From JAAYDS01 sp012729155 (GTDB taxonomy: Bacteria > Chloroflexota > Anaerolineae > UBA1429), in NCBI GenBank assembly GCA_036774405.1, contig DAIPBO010000011.1, forward strand, positions 28,821-92,820: a stretch of DNA of 64,000 nucleotides, given 5' to 3'. Both the position numbers and the translations under genes were made by a program. Below the pieces are notes generated by a model. That model did not search any database, was not told where the DNA came from, and saw only the letters and a program-made list of their open reading frames with translations. Shown here one piece after another: positions 7,707 through 16,802 of this stretch. Position 1 is the stretch's first letter. Each line of letters opens with the position of its first letter.

Positions 7707-9668
7707 CTAAACACGCCCCTTGATCAACAACTCTACCACATGCGGGTCGGCAAGGGTCGAGATATCGCCCAGGTTACTGGTATCCCCTTCTGCCACCTTG
7801 CGCAAGATACGCCGCATGATCTTGCCACTGCGGGTCTTGGGTAGGGCATCGGCGAACTGGATCCAGTCTGGCCGAGCCGTGGGGCCGATCTCAGAGCGCA
7901 CGTGGTTCATCAACTCGTTGAGCAGCTTGTCTGTCTTCTCGACACCACCATGCAGCGTCACATAGGCGTATAGCGCCTGGCCCTTGATATCGTGCGGGCG
8001 CCCAACCACAGCGGCCTCTGCCACCGCAGAGTGGCTCACAAGAGCGCTTTCGACCTCTGCCGTGCCGATGCGGTGCCCAGAGACGTTGACGACGTCGTCG
8101 ATGCGGCCCTGCAGCCAGTAGTCGCCGTCCTCGTCTTTGATGCAGCCATCGCCGGTAAAGTACAGGTCGTTGTACATGGTAAAGTAGAGATCGATGAAGC
8201 GGTCGTGGTCGCCCCACATGGTGCGCATCATACCAGGCCAGGGCTTTTTGATGCAGAGTTTGCCGCTCTCTCCCAAATCGCATTCGGTGCCATCGTCGCG
8301 CAAGATGACCGGCTCAACGCCAAAGAATGGCTTGGAGGCGCTGGCGGGCTTGAGCGACATCGCGCCGGGTAGCGGCGTGATGAGGATGCCGCCCGTCTCG
8401 GTCTGCCACCAGGTGTCGACGATGGGGCACTCGCCATGGCCCACATGGTCATAGTACCAGAGCCAGGCAGCCGGATTGATCGGCTCACCCACAGAACCCA
8501 GTAGCCGCAGGCTCGAGAGATCACACTTTTCAACCCACTCTACGCCCTGGCTGGCCAGAGCACGGATGGCGGTGGGCGCCGTGTAAAAGATGTTTACCTG
8601 GAACTTGTCCACCACCTGCCAGAAGCGGCTGTTGTCGGGGTACGAAGGCACTCCCTCAAACATGAGGCTGGTGGCGCCGTTGGCCAGCGGACCGTAGACG
8701 ATGTAGGTGTGGCCAGTCACCCAGCCGCAGTCAGCGGTGCACCAGTAGGTGTCCTCATCGTGGATGTCAAAGATGTACTTGTGCGTCACTGCGGCATAGG
8801 TCAGATAGCCAGCGGTCGTGTGAAGCACTCCTTTGGGCTGGCCCGTCGACCCCGAGGTATAGAGGATGAACAACGAGTCCTCGGCGTTCATCACCTCAAC
8901 AGGGCAATCGGGCGACGCCGCGGCCATCTCCTCGTGCCACCAAGAGTCGCGCTCCTCTGTCATCGGCACAGCATCGGGGGCGCGCTGCACCACGATCTGG
9001 TGCTCGACGGTAGGGCAGCTATGCAACGCTTCATCGCATGTGGCCTTGAGGGGAATCTTGCGCCCTGCCCGCAACGAGACGTTGCTGGTGATCAGCAGCT
9101 TGCAGTCCGAGTCTTGGATGCGGCTGGCAAGCGACTGCGCGCTAAAGCCGGCAAAGACCACCGAGTGGATGGCCCCGATGCGCGTACAGGCCAACATGGC
9201 AATGGCCAGCTCAGGGATCATCGGCAGGTAGATGGCCACCCGATCGCCCCTTTGGATACCCTTGCTCTTGAGGACGTTGGCGAACTTGCTCACCTCACGG
9301 TGCAGCTCCTGATAGGTCAGGATGCGCACATCATCCTCGGGCTCGCCCTGCCAGATGATGGCGGCCTTGTTCTTGCGCCAGGTGCCAAGATGGCGGTCCA
9401 GGCAGTTGTACGAGACGTTGAGCTGGCCATCTTCGAACCACTTGATGTCGATGATGCGGTTCTCAGTGTCCCAGGTGTATTCACGGCCCTTGGTGGGCTT
9501 CTTGAACCAGTCCAGCGTCTCGGCCATCTTGAGCCAGAAACCGTCAGGGTTCTCTATCGACTCCTGATACATCTCCTGGTACTGCTCGAGTGAGCTGATC
9601 AGCGCGTTGGCCGCAAAGTCTGCCGGAGGCGGGAACTTGGTGCGATCAAGACCAACATCTGCGGGCAT
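7707..9668 (-). CDS. acsA: Acetyl-CoA synthetase, AMP-forming
   Basis: Makes acetyl-CoA from acetate, CoA and ATP through acetyl-AMP. The 653-residue length is normal for Acs. Visible motifs are YTSGSTGQPKGVL (P-loop), DTWWQTETGG (adenylation core), YFTGDGCIKDEDGDYWLQGRIDDV (hinge) and PKTRSGKIMRRILR. The last contains the lysine that Pat-type GNATs acetylate in other bacteria. ATG 9668 was chosen because TAGGAGG lies 8 bases upstream and the family starts here; the frame is open 20 codons further. Divergent from the ADP-forming enzyme gene. Confidence 0.96.
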   Translation of the reverse strand: MPADVGLDRTKFPPPADFAANALISSLEQYQEMYQESIENPDGFWLKMAETLDWFKKPTKGREYTWDTENRIIDIKWFEDGQLNVSYNCLDRHLGTWRKNKAAIIWQGEPEDDVRILTYQELHREVSKFANVLKSKGIQRGDRVAIYLPMIPELAIAMLACTRIGAIHSVVFAGFSAQSLASRIQDSDCKLLITSNVSLRAGRKIPLKATCDEALHSCPTVEHQIVVQRAPDAVPMTEERDSWWHEEMAAASPDCPVEVMNAEDSLFILYTSGSTGQPKGVLHTTAGYLTYAAVTHKYIFDIHDEDTYWCTADCGWVTGHTYIVYGPLANGATSLMFEGVPSYPDNSRFWQVVDKFQVNIFYTAPTAIRALASQGVEWVEKCDLSSLRLLGSVGEPINPAAWLWYYDHVGHGECPIVDTWWQTETGGILITPLPGAMSLKPASASKPFFGVEPVILRDDGTECDLGESGKLCIKKPWPGMMRTMWGDHDRFIDLYFTMYNDLYFTGDGCIKDEDGDYWLQGRIDDVVNVSGHRIGTAEVESALVSHSAVAEAAVVGRPHDIKGQALYAYVTLHGGVEKTDKLLNELMNHVRSEIGPTARPDWIQFADALPKTRSGKIMRRILRKVAEGDTSNLGDISTLADPHVVELLIKGRV

Positions 9669-9772
9669 GAATGAACCTCCTAGAACGTGTGGATGCCAAA
9701 AGACCTCTTTGCCCTCTTGCAGATCCACATCTGGCGCGACGATGGCCAGAGGTCCGCCGAACTACCAGAGTC

Positions 9773-9801
9773 AGTGTAGCAACTATTGAAAACGATGTCA
9801 A
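9773..9801 (-). promoter_or_regulatory. Promoter of acsA
   Basis: On the minus strand TTGACA (9801-9796), a 17-base spacer and TACACT (9778-9773), about 105 bases before the acsA start. The 259-base divergent region (9669-9927) is AT-richer than its surroundings and contains short palindromes (GTCATTGAC, TTTCGAAA) near the -35 box. A weaker plus-strand candidate for the divergent gene is TTGCCC, 17 bases, TAAGAT, ending near 9895. Confidence 0.65.
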
Positions 9802-9927
9802 TGACTTTCGAAAACGAAAACTAGCAAAAGACACAACAAAGAGCCGTCAAAGAACAGGTTATGCTTTTGCCCCACGGTGTCAGTAGGTGTAAGATGTCGG
9901 CCGCAATTACCTAGAAGGGGTACCATA

Positions 9928-12024
9928 ATGTCCAGACTCGACATGTTCTTCCATCCTGATGGCGTGGCCATCATTGGCGCTTCGACCAACCCATCCAAGA
10001 TCGGCTACCAAATCCTTAGCAACCTCCGCCGGAGCGGCTACCAGGGGGGCATCTACCCCATCAACCCTGGCGCCGACGAGATCCTTGGGCTCAAGGCGTA
10101 CGCATCGATCTTGGAAGTACCGGGGAACGTCGACCAGGCAGTGATCGTAATCCCCTCCAAGGCCGTCCCCAACGTTCTCGAAGAGTGCGGCCAAAAGGGC
10201 GTTCGCGGCGCTGTCGTTATCACGGCCGGCTTTCGCGAAGCCGGGGCCGATGGGCGAGCGCTAGAAGAGCAGGCTCTCGAGATCGCGGCCAAGTATGATA
10301 TGCGCATGGTGGGCCCCAACTGCCTTGGCCTGATGGATATGTGGACCCCAGTCGATACCTCGTTTGCGCCCGCCATGACCTCAGCTGGTTATATCGCCTT
10401 TACCTCGCAGTCAGGCGCCCTGGGAACCGCAGTGCTCGACTATGCCCTCGAGAACAATATCGGCCTCTCGCGCTTTGTCAGCCTGGGCAACAAAGCTGAC
10501 GTGGACGAGGCGGCCCTCTATGAGGATTGCATGGACGACCCGCGCACCAAGGTGCTCATCTCGTACATCGAGGGCGTCAAGGACGGTAGCGACTTTATGA
10601 AAAAGGCCGCCAAGGTGGCCCGCGTCAAGCCGATCATTGCGGTAAAATCTGGGCGCACCGCCTCGGGCTCGAAGGCAGTGTCTTCGCATACGGGCAGCCT
10701 GGCTGGCTCTGACGCCGCCTATGACGCCGCCTTTTTGCAGTCGGGCATCATCCGCGCCAACTCGGTGCAAGAGATGTTCGACTTTTCTACAGCCTTTGCC
10801 TACCAGCCCTTGCTCAAGGGTAACCGCATTTGCGTGGTGACCAATGCGGGTGGCCCGGGCGTTATGGCCACCGACGCCCTCGAGGCGCAGCAACTATTGC
10901 TGGCCGAGTTGCTGCCCGAGACGGAAGAGGCCCTGGCGAAAGGGCTCCCGGCGGCTGCCAGCACGCACAACCCCGTAGATGTGCTGGGTGACGCCCCGGC
11001 CGATCGCTACCGCGCCGCCATTCGAGAGGTACTCAAAGACCCGAATGTTGACGGTGTGCTGGTCATTCTTACGCCACAGTCTAACACCGAGGTGCTCGAG
11101 TCGGCGCAGGCATTGGTGGACGAGACCAACGGCGCCGACAAGCCGGTGCTGGCCTGCTGGATGGGTGGGCGTGTGATCAGCCGCGCAGTTGACATGCTCA
11201 GCCGCAGCAGCATTCCTTGCTACCCCTTCCCCGAGCGTGCCATCGCCGCTATGGGGGCCATGTACCGCTATGGCAACTGGCGTCAGCGCCCCGAATCGAA
11301 CGTGGAGGCCTTTGACGTCGACAAGACCGCCGTGGCCAACCTCTTTGCTCGCATTCGCGCAGAGGGCCGCAACACCATCGGCGACTCTGAGGCGCAAGAC
11401 ATCCTCAAGGCATACGGCATCACCATCCCGCGCTCCAAGGTGGCCGCCACGCCCGATGAGGCGGTGGCCTATTGCCACGAGATCGGCTATCCGGTGGTGA
11501 TGAAGATCGCCTCGCCAGACATCCTGCACAAATCGGATGTGGGCGGCATCATCGTCAACGTCCGTTCTGATGAGCAGGTGCGTTCCTCATTCGATACGCT
11601 GATCGAGCGGGCCAAGACCCATGTGCCCGATGCGACCATCTGGGGCGCCCAGATCCAGGAGATGGTGACCGACGCGCGCGAGATCATCATCGGCATGAAC
11701 CGTGACCCACAGTTCGGGCCGCTAGTGATGTTTGGCCTGGGCGGCATCTATGTCGAGGTGCTCAAAGACGTCACCTTCCGTGTGGCGCCCATGACACGCT
11801 CTCAGGCCAAAGACATGGTGGCGGCTATCCGCACCAACCGCCTGCTCACGGGCGTGCGTGGCCAGCCGCCTTCAGACCTGGACGCTATCGTCGACACCAT
11901 CTTGCGCATCAGCCAGCTGGTAACCGACTTTCCCGAGATCGCCGAGCTGGACATCAACCCGCTGCTGGTGCGTTCGGCCGGCCAGGGCGCCGTCGCAGTT
12001 GACATGCGCCTGATCCTCAGCTAG
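9928..12024 (+). CDS. Acetate-CoA ligase (ADP-forming), fused alpha-beta type
   Basis: A 698-residue NDP-forming acyl-CoA synthetase that interconverts acetyl-CoA plus ADP and phosphate with acetate plus ATP. An N-terminal CoA-binding Rossmann domain (GVAIIGASTNPSKIGYQI) is followed by succinyl-CoA-ligase-like domains with the phospho-histidine in SSHTGSLAGSD. A C-terminal ATP-grasp domain runs from about residue 480 (GYPVVMKIASPDILHKSDVGGI, LDINPLLV). The start ATG has AAGGGG upstream; the open frame extends 17 codons further without a better site. With acsA opposite, the cell can make ATP from acetyl-CoA and also scavenge acetate. Confidence 0.92.
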   Translation: MSRLDMFFHPDGVAIIGASTNPSKIGYQILSNLRRSGYQGGIYPINPGADEILGLKAYASILEVPGNVDQAVIVIPSKAVPNVLEECGQKGVRGAVVITAGFREAGADGRALEEQALEIAAKYDMRMVGPNCLGLMDMWTPVDTSFAPAMTSAGYIAFTSQSGALGTAVLDYALENNIGLSRFVSLGNKADVDEAALYEDCMDDPRTKVLISYIEGVKDGSDFMKKAAKVARVKPIIAVKSGRTASGSKAVSSHTGSLAGSDAAYDAAFLQSGIIRANSVQEMFDFSTAFAYQPLLKGNRICVVTNAGGPGVMATDALEAQQLLLAELLPETEEALAKGLPAAASTHNPVDVLGDAPADRYRAAIREVLKDPNVDGVLVILTPQSNTEVLESAQALVDETNGADKPVLACWMGGRVISRAVDMLSRSSIPCYPFPERAIAAMGAMYRYGNWRQRPESNVEAFDVDKTAVANLFARIRAEGRNTIGDSEAQDILKAYGITIPRSKVAATPDEAVAYCHEIGYPVVMKIASPDILHKSDVGGIIVNVRSDEQVRSSFDTLIERAKTHVPDATIWGAQIQEMVTDAREIIIGMNRDPQFGPLVMFGLGGIYVEVLKDVTFRVAPMTRSQAKDMVAAIRTNRLLTGVRGQPPSDLDAIVDTILRISQLVTDFPEIAELDINPLLVRSAGQGAVAVDMRLILS

Positions 12025-12065
12025 GATCACTGCACCGTGGCCTGCGCCACATTGTGATAGTCGAG

Positions 12066-12091
12066 GAGCCTCTCATCCGAGAGGCTCTTTT
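12066..12091 (+). terminator. Rho-independent terminator after the ADP-forming ligase
   Basis: GAGCCTCTC and GAGAGGCTC arms around ATCC, followed by TTTT, in the 109-base gap before eno. Confidence 0.85.
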
Positions 12092-12133
12092 AGAGTCAGT
12101 TATACCGCAGATGCTCGAGAGAGGAGTCCGATC

Positions 12134-13417
12134 ATGACGATCATTACAGGTGTCATCGGGCGCGAAGTGCTGGACTCGCGCGGCAACCCTACAGTTGAGG
12201 TCGAAGTCGAGTTGATCTCAGGCGCGACAGGCCGCGCCATCGTGCCCTCAGGTGCCTCGACCGGCGAATATGAGGCCGTCGAGCTACGCGACGGCGACAA
12301 AAAGCGCTACGGCGGCAAGGGCGTGCTCACGGCCGTTGAGAACGTCAACGACGCGCTCAGTGGTGAGCTCGAGGGGATGGACGCTCTGGATCAGATCGCC
12401 ATCGATAACCTGATGCGTGAGCTAGACGGCACACCCAACAAGGGCAAGCTCGGCGCCAATGCCATCCTCGGCGTCTCGATGGCCGTCGCCAAGGCAGCGG
12501 CCAACGCGCTCGGGTTGCCACTGTATCGCTACCTGGGCGGTGTCAACGCGCATGTGCTGCCCGTGCCCATGATGAACATTCTGAACGGTGGCAAGCACGC
12601 CGAGAACTCGACCGATCTGCAAGAGTTCATGGTGATGCCGGTGGGTGCGCCCTCTTTCCGTGAGTGTGTCCGCTGGAGCGCCGAGATCTATCAGGCCCTC
12701 AAGAAGGTGCTTCACGACAAGGGGCTCAACACCAATGTCGGCGATGAGGGCGGCTTTGCGCCGTCGTTGGGCTCGAATGCCATGGCCATCGAGGTGATTC
12801 TGCAGGCCATCGAGCACGCCGGCCTGCGCCCTGGAGAGGACGTGTTTATCGCCCTCGATCCGGCGTCGAGCGAGCTCTATCAGGATGGCAAGTACCACCT
12901 GGTCCGCGAGGGCCGCGTGCTTTCGTCTGACGAGATGGTCGAGTTCTACGCCGAGTGGGTCGACAAGTACCCCATCATCTCCATCGAAGATGGTCTCGAC
13001 CAAAACGATTGGGACGGTTGGAAAAAGCTCGTGGCACGCATCGGCGACCGCGTACAGCTGGTGGGTGATGATCTGCTGGTGACCAATGTACTCAAGGTAC
13101 AGCGCGCCATCGATGAAGAGGCCGCCAACGCCCTGTTGTGCAAAGTCAACCAGATCGGCACTCTGACAGAGGCCATCGATGCCGTCACCATGGCGCATCG
13201 CGCCGGCTGGGCCAGCATCGTGTCGCATCGCTCGGGCGAGAGCGAAGACGCCACCATCGCCGACATCGTGGTGGGTCTGAACACCGGCCAGATCAAGACA
13301 GGCGCGCCCTGCCGCAGCGACCGTGTTGCCAAGTACAATCAACTTCTTCGCATCGAAGAGGAGCTGGGCAGCACGGCCGAGTACCCCGGTATGAAGGCCT
13401 TCCGCGTCCGACGCTAG
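12134..13417 (+). CDS. eno: Enolase
   Basis: Converts 2-phosphoglycerate to phosphoenolpyruvate in glycolysis. The 427-residue protein carries the full family pattern: GREVLDSRGNPTVEVEV at the N-terminus, the flexible loop PSGASTGEYEAVELRD, NVGDEGGFAPSL, the metal ligand regions (ALDPASSE, SIEDGLDQNDW, VGDDLLVTN), the catalytic-lysine region LLCKVNQIGTLTEA, and SHRSGESEDATIADI. The start has GAGAGGAG upstream. Its own transcription unit, bounded by a terminator before and a long hairpin after. Confidence 0.98.
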   Translation: MTIITGVIGREVLDSRGNPTVEVEVELISGATGRAIVPSGASTGEYEAVELRDGDKKRYGGKGVLTAVENVNDALSGELEGMDALDQIAIDNLMRELDGTPNKGKLGANAILGVSMAVAKAAANALGLPLYRYLGGVNAHVLPVPMMNILNGGKHAENSTDLQEFMVMPVGAPSFRECVRWSAEIYQALKKVLHDKGLNTNVGDEGGFAPSLGSNAMAIEVILQAIEHAGLRPGEDVFIALDPASSELYQDGKYHLVREGRVLSSDEMVEFYAEWVDKYPIISIEDGLDQNDWDGWKKLVARIGDRVQLVGDDLLVTNVLKVQRAIDEEAANALLCKVNQIGTLTEAIDAVTMAHRAGWASIVSHRSGESEDATIADIVVGLNTGQIKTGAPCRSDRVAKYNQLLRIEEELGSTAEYPGMKAFRVRR

Positions 13418-13436
13418 GCCAGCAACCCAACAGCTA

Positions 13437-13479
13437 CAGGGGCCCGATGGCCGTCAAGTTGACGGCCATCGGGCCCCTG
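13437..13479 (+). terminator. Long perfect hairpin after eno, probable terminator
   Basis: Perfect 21-base arms at 13437-13457 and 13459-13479 with a single central base. There is no T-run after it; the sequence goes straight into the rpsU -10 box. It may stop eno transcripts or protect their 3-prime end. Confidence 0.55.
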
Positions 13480-13487
13480 CCTATAAT
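13459..13487 (+). promoter_or_regulatory. Promoter of rpsU
   Basis: TTGACG (13459-13464), a 17-base spacer and a perfect TATAAT (13482-13487). The -35 box and most of the spacer form the right arm of the preceding hairpin. Confidence 0.75.
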
Positions 13488-13554
13488 CTAGCAGTCAATT
13501 CGGGACGTGCTCCGCATCCTGCGATGCAATCTTGAGCAAGAAGGGGGGATACGC

Positions 13555-13761
13555 GTGGCGCGTGTCTACATTGACCAGGGAGAGTCCTTCGAGGGCGCTC
13601 TCAAGCGCTTCAAGAAGGCCGTCCAAGAGGACAGGATTCTCTCTGAGGTCCGCCGTCGTCGTTACTTTGAAAAGCCAAGCCAGCTCCGAAAGCGCGAAAA
13701 GGCCGCCAAACGGCGCAAGAGCAGACGGACCACGATGAAGGACTTGCAGCGCAAGTACTAA
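13555..13761 (+). CDS. rpsU: 30S ribosomal protein S21
   Basis: A 68-residue basic protein with the S21 pattern ESFEGALKRFKKAVQ near the start and a lysine/arginine-rich helical tail (RKREKAAKRRKSRR). It joins the small-subunit platform near the 16S rRNA 3-prime end. GTG 13555 is preferred to the upstream ATG because GGGGGG lies just before it and the family begins here. It opens a run of genes through yqeY and pgpH, with an 17-base gap to yqeY. Confidence 0.93.
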   Translation: MARVYIDQGESFEGALKRFKKAVQEDRILSEVRRRRYFEKPSQLRKREKAAKRRKSRRTTMKDLQRKY

Positions 13762-13778
13762 GCCTGTAAAGGAGTGGC

Positions 13779-14222
13779 ATGAGCCTGGCTGACCGGCTGC
13801 TGGCCGACCTGAGAGACGCGATGCGCCAACACGATACGGTCGTGCGTGAGACCTTGCGCATGGCGCGCTCTGCTATCCAGTACGCCGAGATCGAGCTAAA
13901 GCGAACAGCCACCGACCAAGAGGTGATGGACATCCTGGCGCGAGAGATCAAGCGCCGCAAAGAGGCCATCGACCTCTACCGACAGGGCAAGCGCGAGGAC
14001 CTGGTTGCCGCCGAAGAGGCGCAGCTCCAGGTCCTCGAACGTTATCTGCCCCAACAGTTGTCTCGCGATGAGATCGCCGTAGAACTCGGCGCCATCGTCA
14101 CCGAGCTTGGCCTCACCTCGGTATCTCAACTCGGCCAGTTGATGCGCGTTGCCATGCCTCGCCTCAAGGGGCGGGCCGATGGCTCTCTGGTCAATCAGGT
14201 CGCGCGCGAGATACTGAGCTAG
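13779..14222 (+). CDS. yqeY: GatB/YqeY domain protein
   Basis: A 147-residue helical protein of the YqeY family, related to the C-terminal tRNA-binding domain of GatB. The pattern includes LLADLRDAMRQHDTVVRETLRM, REIKRRKEAIDLYRQGKREDL and YLPQQLSRDEI, with G-rich PRLKGRADGSLVN at the end. Its biochemical role is not settled; a tRNA-related function is assumed from the GatB tail. An AAGGAG site precedes the ATG. Coupling with rpsU is common in bacteria. Confidence 0.92.
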   Translation: MSLADRLLADLRDAMRQHDTVVRETLRMARSAIQYAEIELKRTATDQEVMDILAREIKRRKEAIDLYRQGKREDLVAAEEAQLQVLERYLPQQLSRDEIAVELGAIVTELGLTSVSQLGQLMRVAMPRLKGRADGSLVNQVAREILS

Positions 14223-14277
14223 TGTCTCGGGGAGAGCAACGGCTCTCGCCCGGGTAGCCACATCCGAGCACCATTGT

Positions 14278-16383
14278 ATGGCCACCCCCGCCACTGCCGA
14301 CACACAGCATACGCCCGGCCAGCTACGCCCCACATTGCGACTGATCTTGCTGTCGGTCGCGCTCTGGGCTGTTTGGGCTGCCGCCACACTATGGCTCCTT
14401 TCGCCCGAGACGCTGGATAAACAGGTGGGTGATGCGGCGCCTTTTGATGTACAGGCGCCCCGCGAATTCACTTACGAGAGCGTCTATGAAACTGAGATCG
14501 CCCGCAGGGCAGCCGCAGCGGCCATCAGCGATATCTATACCGCCCCCGACCCAGAGGTGCACCGCGCTCAAGAGCGCACCCTGAGGCAGATTACCCGCTA
14601 CATCACCATGCTGCGTAACGACACGTTCATTCGTCCCGAGCGCCGCATCGAGATGCTGCTCGAGATCCCCCAACTCGAACTGGATCGTCAACAGGCCAAC
14701 TCCCTCGGGGGCGTAAATCCGCTCGGTGAGACAGAGTGGCATGCCGTGCAACAAGAGGCTCTGCGCCTGCTCGAGATCGGCCTGCGCCAGCCGTTGCGCG
14801 AGGCCAACCTCGCCGATGCGCGCCGCTCGCTCGAGCTACTGACCTCGACGGGCCTGCCCGAGCAACATTCGACCCTGGCTGTGCAACTGGCCGAGCAGTT
14901 GCTGCGCCCCAACAGCTACCTGGATGAGCAGGCCACCGAGACTGCCCGCCAGGCGGCGCGCGACGCGGTATCTCCGGTAATGGTTCGTATCCGCCAGGGA
15001 GAGACCATCATCCGGCAGGGTGCTGCCATCACGCCGCTGGCCTACGAAAAACTGGAGAAACTGGGCTATCTAGACCGCTCGCTCGACTGGCGCAGTGTCA
15101 GCAGGGCCTGCATCCTTTCGGCCATTCTGACCGCGGTGTTGGCTGCCTACATCTGGCGGGTGCGCACAGCAATACTGCCACACCCAAGACGATTGCTGCT
15201 GCTCTATCTGGCCATCATGGGCCTCGCCATCACGGCGCCCTGGCTGATCCCCGGGCATACGCTATTGCCCTTTGTCTATCCAGCGGCTGCGGTGGTTATG
15301 CTCGTGACGCTCTTTCTGGGGATCGACCTGGCGGCGCTGGTGGCCGTGACGGCTACCGCCATTGTTGGTCTGTCTTCAGACGGCTCCATGCAGCTGGCCG
15401 TCTATACGCTGGCGGGCAGTATCGTGAGTGCGCTGGTCATCTGGAAGACTGAGCAACTGGGGCGCTTTGTGCGCGCCGGCATCGTTCTGGTAATCGTCAA
15501 CCTGGCGGTGATCGCCGGTTTCCGCGTCAACGATCCTGCCATCAATGCCCGCGGCCTGCTAGAACTGGGCGGCGCTGGCATCATACATGGCCTACTCTCG
15601 ACGAGCCTGGCCTTTATCGGCTATTCGTTCACTGGGCGTCTCTTTGGCATCACCACCGCCTACCAGCTGCTCGAGCTGGCCCGCCCCACTCACCCGCTCT
15701 TTCGCCAATTGCTGACCAAGGCCCCGGGAACCTATCACCATTCGATCATCGTCAGCAATATGTCGGAGCGTGCCGCTGAGGCCATCGGTGCCGATGCGTT
15801 GCTCACGCGCGTGGGCTCTTACTACCATGACATCGGCAAGATCACGAGGCCCTACTATTTCGTCGAGAACCAGACCGACATCGAGAACCCACATGACAAG
15901 CTAGACCCACGCACGAGCGCAGATATCATCACCTCGCACACCGTCGAGGGGTTGGCGCTCGGTCGCAAATTCGGCCTGCCCGAGCGCGTACTCGATTTTA
16001 TGACCGAACACCACGGCACCACTCTGGTCACGTATTTTTACCGACGTGCCACGCAGTCCGAGGATGAAGAGGTGGATGAGAACGACTTTCGCTACAGCGG
16101 GCCACGCCCCCACTCGCGCGAGACGGCGATCGTGATGCTCGCCGACAGCATCGAGGCCTGGACGCGCGCCTCTCGCCCGGCTTCGGCGGCCGAGTTGGAG
16201 CGTGGCATTCGTCAGATCATCAGTAACCGACTGGTCAGCGGCCAGCTCAATGACTGCGACCTGACCCTGAGAGACCTGGACCGTATCCGTGAAGCATTTG
16301 TCAGCGTTCTACAAGGCGTCTACCATCCACGCATCCAGTATCCTATGGCGACGTCGCGCGCCAACGACCGCGGGAGCCGATGA
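14278..16383 (+). CDS. 7TM-HD membrane phosphodiesterase, PgpH family
   Basis: A 701-residue membrane protein resembling PgpH, which hydrolyses the second messenger c-di-AMP. One N-terminal TM helix (about 20-42) is followed by an extracytoplasmic 7TMR-HDED region to about residue 265, a bundle of TM helices from about 275 to 480, and a cytoplasmic HD domain. The HD motif is YYHDIGKI, with THHS-like AP GTYHHSIIV before it and HTVEGL and EHHGTT after. The start site has no clear ribosome-binding site. It overlaps dgkA by 4 bases. The ybeY gene usually found next to it is absent here. Confidence 0.9.
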   Translation: MATPATADTQHTPGQLRPTLRLILLSVALWAVWAAATLWLLSPETLDKQVGDAAPFDVQAPREFTYESVYETEIARRAAAAAISDIYTAPDPEVHRAQERTLRQITRYITMLRNDTFIRPERRIEMLLEIPQLELDRQQANSLGGVNPLGETEWHAVQQEALRLLEIGLRQPLREANLADARRSLELLTSTGLPEQHSTLAVQLAEQLLRPNSYLDEQATETARQAARDAVSPVMVRIRQGETIIRQGAAITPLAYEKLEKLGYLDRSLDWRSVSRACILSAILTAVLAAYIWRVRTAILPHPRRLLLLYLAIMGLAITAPWLIPGHTLLPFVYPAAAVVMLVTLFLGIDLAALVAVTATAIVGLSSDGSMQLAVYTLAGSIVSALVIWKTEQLGRFVRAGIVLVIVNLAVIAGFRVNDPAINARGLLELGGAGIIHGLLSTSLAFIGYSFTGRLFGITTAYQLLELARPTHPLFRQLLTKAPGTYHHSIIVSNMSERAAEAIGADALLTRVGSYYHDIGKITRPYYFVENQTDIENPHDKLDPRTSADIITSHTVEGLALGRKFGLPERVLDFMTEHHGTTLVTYFYRRATQSEDEEVDENDFRYSGPRPHSRETAIVMLADSIEAWTRASRPASAAELERGIRQIISNRLVSGQLNDCDLTLRDLDRIREAFVSVLQGVYHPRIQYPMATSRANDRGSR

Positions 16384-16802
16384 ACAGCAGAGCGGAGGTC
16401 GCACGGCGTATGGGCCGCGCTAGCAAGCAACCGCTGCATGAGAGCTTTCGCCATGCGGCAGAGGGGCTATTCTACGTGTTGCGCGAAGAGCGCAATGCAC
16501 GTCTGCATGTCCTCTCGGCCATTGCGGTGCTGCTCGTAAGTGCCTGGTTGGGTTTGTCAGTCATCGAGTGGGCGCTGATCATCGCCTGCATCGCCCTCGT
16601 TTTTGTCGGTGAGATGCTCAATACCGTGGTCGAGCTCACGATCGACCTGATGATGCCCGAGATCAACCCGCTGGCCAAGCACGCCAAAGACGTGGCCGCG
16701 GGCGCCATTCTAATCGCTTCGCTGACCGCGGCTGTTACGGGGCTCTTGGTGCTGGGCCCAAAGGTGTGGCTGCTCCTGAGCCCCCTATTGAGGTGGAGAT
16801 GA
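16380..16802 (+). CDS. dgkA: Diacylglycerol/undecaprenol kinase DgkA
   Basis: A 140-residue integral membrane kinase. The family core is complete: SFRHAAEGLFYVLREERNARLH, then TM helices, and the catalytic segment EMLNTVVELTIDLM, followed by HAKDVAAGAILI. In Gram-positive-type bacteria it recycles undecaprenol to undecaprenyl phosphate for wall and polysaccharide synthesis, which suits the Wzz-like genes next to it. ATGA overlap upstream with pgpH and downstream with the first Wzz-like gene. Confidence 0.93.
   Translation: MNSRAEVARRMGRASKQPLHESFRHAAEGLFYVLREERNARLHVLSAIAVLLVSAWLGLSVIEWALIIACIALVFVGEMLNTVVELTIDLMMPEINPLAKHAKDVAAGAILIASLTAAVTGLLVLGPKVWLLLSPLLRWR

Noticed and set aside
9839..9900. 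Riboswitch in the acs divergent region
   Set aside because: No recognised aptamer pattern or stable conserved fold was seen.
10411..10893. Antisense frames inside the ADP-forming ligase and other long genes
   Set aside because: Long shadow frames are expected opposite GC-rich genes; their sequences are not protein-like.
13437..13479. Small inverted-repeat mobile element
   Set aside because: No second copy, no target duplication seen, and the position between eno and rpsU fits a terminator.
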